A stretch of DNA of 13,052 nt from Helicobacter sp. Lineage in GTDB: Bacteria; Campylobacterota; Campylobacteria; Campylobacterales; Helicobacteraceae. The stretch lies in assembly GCF_029067145.1 (NCBI RefSeq), contig NZ_JAIEFA010000080.1, forward strand, positions 1 to 13,052, given 5' to 3'. Position numbers and translations under genes: made by a program. Below are positions 1 through 7,080 of this stretch, piece after piece (within the stretch, counting starts at the first letter, position 1; every line of letters begins with the position of its first letter). Under the pieces are notes generated by a model that was not told the origin of the DNA, did no database searches, and saw only the letters and a list, made by a program, of their open reading frames with translations.

Positions 1-828
1 AATGCCAAATTCGTCGTGAGAATCTATTTTGATTAGATTCGCTGTGGTTGTATCGTGGTTGAGGTAGGAGAAGAAATTGGTAAGATTGTTCTGTATGGTT
101 CGCACACTAAAAGTAAGATTGCTATAAAATCCCCAAAATAACGGAACCAAAATAATAAGCAAAACAATCGCTCCAATGGAAAATGCCTTAAATAATGAGG
201 TATCAATGAATCCAATGATGTCGTGTGAAATTTTTGTTGTATATTCTCCTAAAGTATCCACATAAACACCTGTAGAAATCCAAATATTTTGGGTGTTTGG
301 AATCATTGTCGCATAACCAACTTTTTGTGCTGTGCCAAGTGTGCCATCAGGAAGAGGTTTGCTAAAAGAAAAATGTACAAATTTGGTTTGTTGTTTCTGT
401 GTTTTTGCGGTTTGGAATAAGTCCCTTACATAATAAACTCCATCAGTGTCTTTAGCCTCATATAGTGATTTGCCAATCAAGTCTTTGCGTGTAGGGTGAG
501 CCACAGGCGTATGTTCTTTGTAAGCGAAATAATATCCGCTTTTGTCTGATTCAAATCGGAAGTTTTCAATGGCTTTTGCAATGATTGCTATTTGTGAGGG
601 TTCATCTAAGCCTACAATCAGCTCTCCTAGGGATTCTGCTAGAGTATCCGTAGCAAGCTTGATTTTTTGCTCTACCTCCTCACTCACAGCCTTATGCACT
701 TCCATACTTGTATCTCGCGTAATATCTTGCTTAAAATATTCAATCGTACCAAATATGCTTATTAAACTCACAGCGATTCCAAGCATAAGCACCAAGATTT
801 TTGCTTTCAATGACATTCTTTTATACAT
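1..828 (-). CDS. Methyl-accepting chemotaxis protein with single Cache sensor (C-terminus outside window)
   Basis: This is a transmembrane chemoreceptor that senses a small ligand outside the inner membrane and would signal to CheA/CheW. Translating the minus strand from ATG at 828 gives 276 residues with no stop before the window edge. Residues about 9-28 form a first membrane helix (ILVLMLGIAVSLISIF). Residues about 35-200 form a periplasmic sCache_2-type domain, with SGYYFAY (97-103), HPTRKDLIGKSL (111-122) and the closing NIWISTGVYVD (181-191). Residues about 212-236 form a second membrane helix. The end reads NNLTNFFSYLN...SHDEFGI, the signature leading into the signalling domain of Helicobacter/Campylobacter Cache receptors. 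HAMP remnants and the methylation and CheA-contact regions would lie to the left of base 1. The start is supported by AGGAAGG at 840-834. It is read in the same direction as miaA but 90 bases away, with its own likely promoter. A Cache kinase or cyclase is possible but less likely. The ligand cannot be read from sequence. Confidence 0.9.
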   Translation of the reverse strand, partial: MYKRMSLKAKILVLMLGIAVSLISIFGTIEYFKQDITRDTSMEVHKAVSEEVEQKIKLATDTLAESLGELIVGLDEPSQIAIIAKAIENFRFESDKSGYYFAYKEHTPVAHPTRKDLIGKSLYEAKDTDGVYYVRDLFQTAKTQKQQTKFVHFSFSKPLPDGTLGTAQKVGYATMIPNTQNIWISTGVYVDTLGEYTTKISHDIIGFIDTSLFKAFSIGAIVLLIILVPLFWGFYSNLTFSVRTIQNNLTNFFSYLNHDTTTANLIKIDSHDEFGI

Positions 829-870
829 AAGCCCCTTCCTTTTCGTTGCTTAGATTTTATTTAGATTCGC

Positions 871-876
871 ATTATA
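871..876 (-). promoter_or_regulatory. Likely -10 box for the chemoreceptor gene
   Basis: The minus strand carries a perfect TATAAT here, preceded directly by TTG and followed by GCG. It lies about 42 bases upstream of the receptor ATG in an AT-rich 90-base gap. Campylobacterota sigma-70 promoters rely mainly on a -10 box with AT-rich upstream DNA and often lack a -35 box, which fits. No sigma-54 or sigma-28 flagellar-class promoter was seen here. The assignment is inferred from sequence only. Confidence 0.5.
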
Positions 877-918
877 CAATTATATAATATTAATAATCCA
901 TTTTATTTTAAAAATATT

Positions 919-1881
919 TTAGCAAAAATTACAAAAAATTTGTGAGGAAATTTGAGAATAAATTTCATTTGCTGTGCCACAAAAATGTGGAGGAAATTGT
1001 GTTTTATTAAAAGTGCTTTGTCGCTTGGCAAGTTGGGCTGTGTGCAAAGAGATAGAATCCTTGAGAGATTCTAAAGAAAAAATGTGGGATTGTGGTTTGG
1101 TAGAGGAGGGATTCCGCGCTTTTTGATGATTGAGATATTCTAATGTTTCTTTAATGCCAATACTTTTTGTCCATTGGTGTTGTGTGCCATAACGCGCAAT
1201 AAGCGTTTGCACTTCGTTTAAAAGTCCTTTGTTTAGCATTTCTTGTGTGCGTTCTTGAATCCTTGCTCTTAACAATTCTCGCGCAAAATGAATTTCAAAA
1301 ATTTCACAAGATTTTAAAATTGGTTTGGGAGGATTGTTGGCAAAATAAACGCTTGGCGCAGTTTGTGTGGAGAAGTATATTTCTAGCGCGCGGGTAATGC
1401 GGTAAGAATCTTGCGGGTTGATTCTGCTTGCATAAGGGGAATCTACTTTGGATAAATACACATATTGCGCTTTTGAATCACCAAGATGATGAATCGCAGT
1501 ATCTATTTCTAGTTTTTCAGATGAAGATAATTTGGGAGAGGGTGAAAGCCCACAAAGCAATGTTTTAAGATAAAAGCTTGTGCCGCCCACGATGAGGAGA
1601 TGCTTGTTGTGCGCTTGACAAAATGTTTGTGCGCGATGATATTCTTGAATAAAATTCTGAACATTTTGCGATTCGTTAGGGCGCAAAACATCTATGCCAA
1701 AATGTGGAATCCCCTTTCTCTCCTCTAAACTAGGCTTCGCGCTAGCAATATTGATTTCTTCATAAATGCTTAAAGAATCTAGTGAAAGAATCGCACAATC
1801 ATAGTTTGAAGCAAGCTCCAAAGAAAGAGCAGTTTTGCCTGCACCACTGCCACCTAAAATCGCAAGAGTTTTTGGTTTCAA
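919..1881 (-). CDS. miaA: tRNA dimethylallyltransferase (isopentenyl transferase) MiaA
   Basis: MiaA transfers a dimethylallyl group from DMAPP to N6 of adenosine 37 in tRNAs reading codons that begin with U. The protein has 320 residues, close to the usual size. It shows a P-loop GGSGAGKT (10-17), the DMAPP/catalytic region SLDSLSIYEEINIASAKP (33-50, Asp35 as the expected catalytic acid), VGGTSFYLKTLL (98-109), INPQDSYRITRALEIY (154-169), SIGIKETLEYL (240-250) and TAQLAKRQSTF (281-291). These match the family in order, with some divergence (GSGAGKT where GPTASGKT is common). The start is TTG at 1881-1879, whose last two bases form part of the proC stop TGA (1880-1878). The genes therefore overlap by 4 bases and are probably translationally coupled. 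It is the last gene of the fliW-proC-miaA block. Confidence 0.95.
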   Translation of the reverse strand: MKPKTLAILGGSGAGKTALSLELASNYDCAILSLDSLSIYEEINIASAKPSLEERKGIPHFGIDVLRPNESQNVQNFIQEYHRAQTFCQAHNKHLLIVGGTSFYLKTLLCGLSPSPKLSSSEKLEIDTAIHHLGDSKAQYVYLSKVDSPYASRINPQDSYRITRALEIYFSTQTAPSVYFANNPPKPILKSCEIFEIHFARELLRARIQERTQEMLNKGLLNEVQTLIARYGTQHQWTKSIGIKETLEYLNHQKARNPSSTKPQSHIFSLESLKDSISLHTAQLAKRQSTFNKTQFPPHFCGTANEIYSQISSQIFCNFC

Positions 1882-2621
1882 GCGAAGTTTTTAGAAGCCA
1901 AAACCGCTTCTAAAAAAGCGTTTTTAAGAGCGTGTTTTTCCAAAGTCGCTACTCCTTGTGCAGTAGAGCCTCCCGGACTCATCACGCTTTCTTTAAGCAA
2001 TGTGGGGTGGTTTTGTTCTAAAAGACTAGCAAAACCGCTAAATAATGTGCGCACGATTTGTGTAGAATCTTCGCGTGTTAGACCATAGGTTACTCCACTA
2101 TCAATGAGCGATTCGGCAACAAGGGCTAAAAACGCCGGAGCGCAACCACCCAAAGCAGTAGCTAAGGGAAAATGCTTTTCTTCAAGCCATACGCTTTTGC
2201 CAATAGAATCAAAAATAGCAATCGCTTCTTTTTGGAAAGCCAAATCACCACACAAGCTCGTGATAGATTGTCCAACGCCTGCGCAGATATTTGGCATAGC
2301 CCGAATATAATATTGTGATTCTATGGTGGCTTTTAATGTCTCAAGACTGGTAGCATTTAAGATAGAATAAACACATTTTGCTTTGCCATTAAAGCAGAAT
2401 TGATGGAGTGCGTAAGGCTTAACACAAAGCAAGATTTCATCGGATTCTTTTAATGGAATCGTGGAATTTTCCAAAAATAGAGGAGTCAAATTTAATTCCT
2501 CGCAAAAGGATTGAACTTTTGCAGGATTGCGACCGCAGACTAATAGTTTGTATTTGTCTTTCAAGCCTTGCGCTAAGGCTTTTGCCATTTTGCCATAGCC
2601 CAAAAGAATTAAGGATTGCAT
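1878..2621 (-). CDS. proC: Pyrroline-5-carboxylate reductase ProC
   Basis: ProC catalyses the last step of proline synthesis, NAD(P)H-dependent reduction of pyrroline-5-carboxylate to proline, in the cytoplasm. From the chosen start there are 247 residues, somewhat shorter than the usual 260-280. Motifs are the Rossmann nucleotide loop LLGYGKMAKAL (6-16), VKPYALHQF (67-75), RAMPNICAGVGQSIT (107-121), and the C-terminal dimerisation/active-site segment GGCAPAFLALVAESLIDSG (158-176) through VMSPGGSTAQGVATLE (213-228). The frame is open back to a TTG at 2651, which would overlap fliW by 20 bases. ATG 2621 was preferred because the family begins only a few residues before the nucleotide loop and because it starts 10 bases after the fliW stop. 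No strong Shine-Dalgarno is visible for either start. The gene is sandwiched between fliW and miaA, consistent with co-transcription. Confidence 0.92.
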   Translation of the reverse strand: MQSLILLGYGKMAKALAQGLKDKYKLLVCGRNPAKVQSFCEELNLTPLFLENSTIPLKESDEILLCVKPYALHQFCFNGKAKCVYSILNATSLETLKATIESQYYIRAMPNICAGVGQSITSLCGDLAFQKEAIAIFDSIGKSVWLEEKHFPLATALGGCAPAFLALVAESLIDSGVTYGLTREDSTQIVRTLFSGFASLLEQNHPTLLKESVMSPGGSTAQGVATLEKHALKNAFLEAVLASKNFA

Positions 2622-2631
2622 TGTGGGATTT

Positions 2632-3060
2632 CTATTGTTTGGAGAAGTCAAAGAATTTTGAAATAGGTTCGGACAATCCGAAATTCTCGTATTTGAAATT
2701 TTCTAAAACGACTTGTGCCATTGTAAGAGTCTCAAAGTTAAAAAGCAAAGGGGCTAGGAAATTAACGCTAGATTCTTCAATGGGTTCTTTCACGCAAACA
2801 ATATTTAAAATGACGAGTTTAGAGTTTTGCGGGTCGGTGTTTGTTTTGCCTTTTAAATCTAAAAGTGCCTTTATAGGAGATGGAATCTCAAACTCATAAT
2901 CTGTGCGCATAGCATAAGGATTCACTAGAGTAAAGGAAATGCCGTCATTTTCGCAACTTTTTAATTGCATAAAAGTTTCATCGTCTTTGGAGATTCTTTC
3001 TAGTTTCATCTTGTGGATATGTTCAAAGCCTAAAATCGGAGATTTTACTACAAATTCCAT
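2632..3060 (-). CDS. fliW: Flagellar assembly factor FliW
   Basis: FliW binds flagellin in the cytoplasm and, in many bacteria, antagonises the translational repressor CsrA, coupling flagellin synthesis to export. The product has 142 residues, the usual size. It shows the N-terminal family motif KSPILGFE (6-13), the central SFTLVNPYAMRTDYEFEIP stretch (about 42-60) and a hydrophobic strand KLVILNIVCVKEP (80-92), then a beta-rich C-terminal half. The ATG at 3060 has AAGGA about 7 bases upstream. Helicobacters typically carry two FliW paralogues. The position opposite bamD-lon matches the copy next to that pair in H. pylori and the fliW-proC pair in C. jejuni, as I recall them. It is the first gene of the leftward block. 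Confidence 0.9.
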   Translation of the reverse strand: MEFVVKSPILGFEHIHKMKLERISKDDETFMQLKSCENDGISFTLVNPYAMRTDYEFEIPSPIKALLDLKGKTNTDPQNSKLVILNIVCVKEPIEESSVNFLAPLLFNFETLTMAQVVLENFKYENFGLSEPISKFFDFSKQ

Positions 3061-3252
3061 TGTTTTTCCTTCGCTTATGAGCGTTTAAAAATCATAGAAA
3101 ATAATTTTACTAAAAGTTTTGCGTGAGATTTTATCGCAATAAAAGCAAAAAATCAATTTTATTTTAAAAAAAATTTATAAAATCTATACCAAATCCGCTA
3201 TAATTACGACCATTTTTATAATTTTTAGCTTCGTTTTTAAGGAATTTATTTT
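3061..3252. promoter_or_regulatory. Divergent fliW / bamD intergenic promoter region
   Basis: This 192-base AT-rich gap separates two divergent operons and must hold both promoters. On the minus strand, TAAAAT-type -10 candidates lie at 3109-3104 (after TTTAG) and 3133-3128. On the plus strand, TATAAT boxes lie at 3199-3204 and 3217-3222. I saw no sigma-54 consensus (GG-N10-GC) or sigma-28 box facing fliW, so the region looks housekeeping-type. Which minus-strand box is used is uncertain. Confidence 0.5.
3199..3222 (+). promoter_or_regulatory. Two overlapping -10 candidates for bamD-lon-rnhB
   Basis: GCTATAATT gives a perfect TATAAT at 3199-3204 and a second TATAAT follows at 3217-3222, 48 and 30 bases before the bamD ATG. 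The second runs into TTTTAGCTT, forming a 15-base sequence repeated with one change upstream of minD. Upstream DNA is A/T-rich with no clear -35 box, as usual in Campylobacterota. The Shine-Dalgarno AAGGA follows at 3239-3243. Confidence 0.5.
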
Positions 3253-3921
3253 ATGTTGCGATGGATGAAATTTTCTCTTTATGGTTTTTGTATTCTTGTT
3301 TTTTTGGGCGCGTGTTCGTCTAAGACCAACAGCGGTTTGGCACTAGATGAGGTGAATAAACCCGCGGATTATTGGTATCAAAATATGTTAAAAGAGATTC
3401 GTAACGATGATTTGGAAAAAGCCGATAGTTATTTTGTCTCTTTACAAAGCGAACATTTAAATTCTCCGCTTTTAGGCGAGGCGATGTTGATTTTGGGAAG
3501 AGCGCATATGCAAAAAGAAGAATATTTACTTGCAGGATTCTATTTTGACGAATTTACAAAACGTTTTGGAAATGCAGAAAATATAGACTTTGTGCAATAT
3601 TTAAAATTACAGGCAAATTATTTTGCTTTTGGCAAGCGATACCGCGACCAACAATTATTAATGCAATCCATCAATGAAGCAAAAGCCTTTGACCAAAAAT
3701 ATCCTTATTCGCGTTATCGCCCTATGGTAGATACAATGCTTTTAAAGCTTGAATTGGCAAATTTAAGCCTAAACAAAGAAATTATTAAACTTTATGAGCG
3801 CAGAGGCAAGGAGAATGCGGCTGAATTTTATCAGCAAAAAATCAATGAAAATGCTTGGATTAAAGATGTTTATTATAAAGAGGCGCATTCTCCGTGGTAT
3901 CAAAGAATCTTTGAATGGTAG
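3253..3921 (+). CDS. bamD: Outer membrane protein assembly factor BamD (ComL-type lipoprotein)
   Basis: BamD is a lipoprotein of the BAM complex that helps BamA fold and insert beta-barrel proteins into the outer membrane. The 222-residue product starts with a short basic stretch and a hydrophobic helix (about 7-18) ending in the lipobox LGAC, so Cys21 is the predicted lipidated residue. The rest is helical with TPR-like pairs: ADYWYQNMLKEIRNDDLEKADSYF (about 38-61), SPLLGEAMLILGRAHMQKEEYLLAGFYFDEF (about 71-101), a third repeat around YLKLQANYFAFGKRYRDQQ, and an anchor helix near the end. The length is normal for the family. AAGGA lies about 9 bases before the ATG. It is the first gene of a rightward operon, with lon starting 8 bases after its stop. 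Confidence 0.92.
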   Translation: MLRWMKFSLYGFCILVFLGACSSKTNSGLALDEVNKPADYWYQNMLKEIRNDDLEKADSYFVSLQSEHLNSPLLGEAMLILGRAHMQKEEYLLAGFYFDEFTKRFGNAENIDFVQYLKLQANYFAFGKRYRDQQLLMQSINEAKAFDQKYPYSRYRPMVDTMLLKLELANLSLNKEIIKLYERRGKENAAEFYQQKINENAWIKDVYYKEAHSPWYQRIFEW

Positions 3922-3924
3922 GAG
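3920..3924 (+). promoter_or_regulatory. Shine-Dalgarno fixing the lon start
   Basis: AGGAG overlaps the bamD stop codon (TAG, 3919-3921) and sits 5 bases before ATG 3930. This favours ATG 3930 over the in-frame ATG at 3915, which has no comparable site and would overlap bamD. Confidence 0.75.
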
Positions 3925-3929
3925 AAACT

Positions 3930-6347
3930 ATGCAATTAGAACGTTATGGAGAATTTCCAAAAATTTTGCCTGTCATCGTAGAGGAGGATATGTTTTTGTA
4001 TCCTTTTATGATTGCGCCTTTGTTTGTCAGCGATGAGGAAAACCTAAAAGCCATTGAAGTTGCAATGGAATCTCAAGACAAATTGATTTTTATTACTGCT
4101 TCCAAAACTAGCGCACTTGGAGAAAGCGATACGGGATTCTATGATGTGGGCGTGATTGGTGTGATTATGCGTCGTGTTGCCTTGCCTGAAGGGCGCGTTA
4201 AGATTCTGTTTCAAGGGTTAAGTCGTGGGCGTTTGTTGAATGTAGAATCCAAAATGCCCTTGCAAGGCAAGATTGAACCAATCCTCTCTCTGCCTTTTGA
4301 TGCTGCACGTATAGAAGCGATTTTGGCGGTTTTGAAAGAGAGATTGCGCAATCTTTATAATATCTCTCAAAACTTCCCACAAGATTTACTTAAAAGTATT
4401 AATGAGACAATGGAGCCAAATCGTGCGGCAGATTTGATTGCGAGTGCGATTCGGCTTAAAAAAGACCAAGCCTATAAAATATTCAAAGAAAATAATCCCG
4501 AAGAGCGACTTTTAAGCCTCATTGAAATTGTAATGGAGGAAATCCGCGCACAGCAAATCCAAAAAGAGATTAAAACAAAAGTTAATTCTCAAATGGAAAA
4601 AGTCAATAAAGAGTATTTTTTAAAAGAACAATTAAAGCAGATTCAAAAAGAATTGGGCGGAGACGCAGGTAAAGATGCAGAGATAGAGGAATATCGCCAA
4701 AAACTAGAAAAACTCAAAAACAAAATGAGTCAAGACGCTTACAAAGAGATTTCTAAGCAAATTGCCAAGCTCTCAAGAATGCACCAAGATAGCGCAGACG
4801 CAAATTTATTGCAAAACTATGTTGAATTAGTTTTAGAGATTCCTTTTGGTTCTTTTGCGCAAAAACCGCTCAAGATTGATGAGGTAGAAAAGCAGCTCAA
4901 CAAAGACCATTTCGCGCTAGAAAAGCCAAAAGAACGCATTGTGGAATATTTTGCGGTGCGTGAGTTGCTCGCATTGCGTGGCAAGGGGAATAACAATGAA
5001 AATAAAGGCACGATTCTATGCTTTTATGGACCTCCGGGAGTAGGTAAGACAAGCCTTGCAAACTCTATTGCTACTGCTTTGAAGCGTAAATTGGTGCGAA
5101 TCGCATTGGGTGGTTTAGAAGATGTCAATGAATTGCGCGGACATCGCCGCACTTATATTGGTGCAATGCCCGGTAGAATCGTGCAGGGCTTGATTGACGC
5201 AAAAGAAATGAATCCCGTCGTGGTGCTAGATGAGATTGACAAGATTCATAATTCTTTTCGTGGCGACCCTTCCTCTGTGTTATTAGAGATTCTTGACCCA
5301 GAGCAAAATAAGGAATTTAGAGATTATTATACAAATTTTGATTTGGATTTATCGCAAGTGATTTTTATTGCAACGGCAAACGATGTGAGTGCGATTCCAG
5401 CACCTTTGCGCGATAGAATGGAGTTTATTAATATTAACAGCTACACACCTAGCCAAAAAGAGCAAATTGCTAAAAAATATTTAATTCCTCAAGAGCTGAA
5501 AAAACATGGTTTGCAAAATAGCGAGATTAGCTTTTCTCCTAGTGCGGTAAAAATGCTGATTGAAAAATACACAAGAGAAGCAGGAGTGCGGAATCTGCGC
5601 CGCAGGATTGCACAAATCTTGCGCAAAGTAGCAAAAAATATTTTACAATCGCCACAAGAAAAAGTGCAAATTACCCCCAAAAACTTGCACGAATTTTTAG
5701 ATAAAATCGTGTTTGAGTTTGAAAATGCAAGCAAAAATGCAGAGGTTGGATTGGTTAATGGGCTTGCTTGGACGAGTGTAGGAGGCGATGTTTTAAAGAT
5801 TGAAGCACTCAAAATCAAAGGCAAGGGAGGCTTGCATTTAACAGGAAATTTGGGCGATGTGATGAAAGAAAGTGCAAAAATTGCCTATTCTTATGTGAAA
5901 TCTTTAATTGATAGTGGAGTACTCAAGGTGGATTGTAAGTTAATCCCTCAAACTCCAAAAGAAAAAGAAGAAAATATCCAACCCAGCGCAAGTGAGATTT
6001 ATAATCGCTTAGATGTGCATTTGCACGTTCCAGAGGGTGCAACGCCAAAAGACGGACCGAGCGCGGGAATCGCAATTGCAAGCGCACTTGCTTCGCTGCT
6101 GACAAACAAAAAAGCGCGCGGTGATGTTGCAATGACGGGTGAGCTAACTTTAAGAGGCAAAGTCTTGCCTATTGGAGGTTTGCAAGAAAAGCTCATCGCC
6201 GCTTATAAATCAGGTATGAAAGAAGTGTTGATTCCAAAGAAAAATTTTGAACGCGATATGGACGAGATTCCACAAGAGGTAAAAGAGGGCTTAAAGATTC
6301 ACCCTGTCAGCGAATTTAAAGAAGTTTTGCGATTTGTCTTAAAATAA
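3930..6347 (+). CDS. lon: ATP-dependent endopeptidase La (Lon)
   Basis: Lon is a cytoplasmic hexameric AAA+ serine protease that degrades misfolded and selected regulatory proteins. From ATG 3930 it has 805 residues, full length. The order is an N-terminal substrate-binding domain (about 10-195, ILPVIVEEDMFLYPFMIAPLF), a long coiled-coil stretch (about 205-300), and the AAA+ module with Walker A GPPGVGKT (367-374) and Walker B VVVLDEID (430-437). This is followed by the sensor and arginine region (TANDVSAIPAPLRDRM), then the proteolytic domain with the Ser711/Lys754 dyad in PKDGPSAG and GGLQEKL. Residues about 668-690, just before LDVHLHVPEGATPKDG, form a lysine/glutamate-rich insertion not present in the E. 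coli enzyme as I remember it. The gene lies between bamD and rnhB in one operon; its TAA shares a base with the rnhB ATG. Confidence 0.97.
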   Translation: MQLERYGEFPKILPVIVEEDMFLYPFMIAPLFVSDEENLKAIEVAMESQDKLIFITASKTSALGESDTGFYDVGVIGVIMRRVALPEGRVKILFQGLSRGRLLNVESKMPLQGKIEPILSLPFDAARIEAILAVLKERLRNLYNISQNFPQDLLKSINETMEPNRAADLIASAIRLKKDQAYKIFKENNPEERLLSLIEIVMEEIRAQQIQKEIKTKVNSQMEKVNKEYFLKEQLKQIQKELGGDAGKDAEIEEYRQKLEKLKNKMSQDAYKEISKQIAKLSRMHQDSADANLLQNYVELVLEIPFGSFAQKPLKIDEVEKQLNKDHFALEKPKERIVEYFAVRELLALRGKGNNNENKGTILCFYGPPGVGKTSLANSIATALKRKLVRIALGGLEDVNELRGHRRTYIGAMPGRIVQGLIDAKEMNPVVVLDEIDKIHNSFRGDPSSVLLEILDPEQNKEFRDYYTNFDLDLSQVIFIATANDVSAIPAPLRDRMEFININSYTPSQKEQIAKKYLIPQELKKHGLQNSEISFSPSAVKMLIEKYTREAGVRNLRRRIAQILRKVAKNILQSPQEKVQITPKNLHEFLDKIVFEFENASKNAEVGLVNGLAWTSVGGDVLKIEALKIKGKGGLHLTGNLGDVMKESAKIAYSYVKSLIDSGVLKVDCKLIPQTPKEKEENIQPSASEIYNRLDVHLHVPEGATPKDGPSAGIAIASALASLLTNKKARGDVAMTGELTLRGKVLPIGGLQEKLIAAYKSGMKEVLIPKKNFERDMDEIPQEVKEGLKIHPVSEFKEVLRFVLK

Positions 6348-7003
6348 TGTCCAAACAGCATCCTCTAATAAACCTTGCTTTGTCTTCTAATGCTTTACAA
6401 CAAACCTTGGAATCGCTTGTGATTCCTTTGCCAAAATATCCTGAAATTTGTGGTATAGATGAAGCCGGGAGAGGTTGTGTAGCAGGTTCGCTTTTTGTTT
6501 GCGGAGTTGTTTTAGAATCTCCTAATCAAAGCCTTTTGGAGAGAATTAAGGATTCTAAAAAGCTTTCCCAAAGTGTCCGAGATTCTTTGAGCGTGGAGAT
6601 TCAATCTTGCGCGCGATTCCACATTGTCCAAAAAACTTCCAAGCAAATTGATACAAAGGGTTTGAGTGCGTGCATCAAGGAATCTTTGCTTGAGATTTTA
6701 AGCTCTTTAAATGCGCCTTTTTATGTGTTTGATGGAAATTGCGCCTTTGGGATTCCGCATTTAAAAACCCTCATCAAAGGAGATTCCAAACTTCATACAA
6801 TCAGTGCGGCAAGTATTTTGGCAAAGAGCGCGAAAGATTCTGAAATGTTGGCATTGGACAAGGAATTTCCTCAATATGATTTTGCGCATAATAAGGGTTA
6901 TGGTACAAAAGCGCATTTAGAGAATATCCAGAAATATGGATTTTGTGCAGTTCATCGCCAAAGCTATCATCTAAAGTCGCTTTTAACTCCAAGTCTTTTT
7001 TAA
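6347..7003 (+). CDS. rnhB: Ribonuclease HII
   Basis: RNase HII cuts the RNA strand of RNA/DNA hybrids and starts removal of single ribonucleotides misincorporated in DNA. The 218-residue protein has GIDEAGRGCVAG (36-47) with Asp38 and Glu39, FDGN with Asp129 (128-131) and KGDS with Asp146 (144-147). These complete the four acidic metal ligands. They are followed by the family signature ISAASILAKSAKDSEM (152-167) and HNKGYGTKAHLE (181-192). A roughly 30-residue N-terminal extension before the catalytic core is longer than in E. coli. The start is the ATG that overlaps the lon stop by one base (TAATG), with no clear Shine-Dalgarno, which suggests coupling to lon translation. No hairpin terminator follows; the next 70 bases lead into the minD promoter. 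Confidence 0.95.
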   Translation: MSKQHPLINLALSSNALQQTLESLVIPLPKYPEICGIDEAGRGCVAGSLFVCGVVLESPNQSLLERIKDSKKLSQSVRDSLSVEIQSCARFHIVQKTSKQIDTKGLSACIKESLLEILSSLNAPFYVFDGNCAFGIPHLKTLIKGDSKLHTISAASILAKSAKDSEMLALDKEFPQYDFAHNKGYGTKAHLENIQKYGFCAVHRQSYHLKSLLTPSLF

Positions 7004-7038
7004 ATTTTTTTATGTTTAATCTATATTAAATGCTTCAA

Positions 7039-7057
7039 AAGCTACAATTTTTAGCTT
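7039..7057 (+). promoter_or_regulatory. minD promoter with -10 box inside a small inverted repeat
   Basis: GCTACAAT supplies a -10 box TACAAT at 7043-7048. AAGCTA (7039-7044) and TAGCTT (7052-7057) are perfect 6-base inverted arms around a 7-base AT centre, so the -10 box lies within a palindrome. The segment TACAATTTTTAGCTT matches 14 of 15 bases of the sequence upstream of bamD. The palindrome could be an operator or simply chance in AT-rich DNA. It is not followed by a T-run and is a poor terminator. Confidence 0.45.
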
Positions 7058-7068
7058 AATTTTAAACT

Positions 7069-7073
7069 GAAGG
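7069..7073 (+). promoter_or_regulatory. Shine-Dalgarno that selects the TTG start of minD
   Basis: GAAGG ends 7 bases before TTG 7081, an ideal distance. It is only 1 base from the longer GTG start at 7075 and 19 from GTG 7093. This makes TTG 7081 the best start. Confidence 0.7.
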
Positions 7074-7080
7074 TGTGATT

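Noticed and set aside
33..215. Minus-strand 60-codon frame near the left edge
   Set aside because: It lies in a different frame from the chemoreceptor on the same strand and overlaps its second membrane helix. It has no start signal.
542..853. Plus-strand 103-codon open frame opposite the chemoreceptor
   Set aside because: The minus-strand frame has complete Cache and membrane features. The plus-strand frame is a Ser/Ile-rich mirror of it.
2453..2899. Plus-strand 148-codon open frame across the proC/fliW junction
   Set aside because: It is antisense to two well-supported genes, with no ribosome-binding site and no recognisable motif.
3061..3252. Sigma-54 or sigma-28 flagellar promoter for fliW
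   Set aside because: No GG-N10-GC pair in a sigma-54 context and no sigma-28 -10 box at a workable distance were found; only TAAAAT-type -10 candidates are present.
7039..7057. Intrinsic terminator after rnhB
   Set aside because: The stem is only 6 base pairs and AT-rich, is not followed by a T-run, and overlaps a likely -10 box for minD. A promoter-linked element is more likely.
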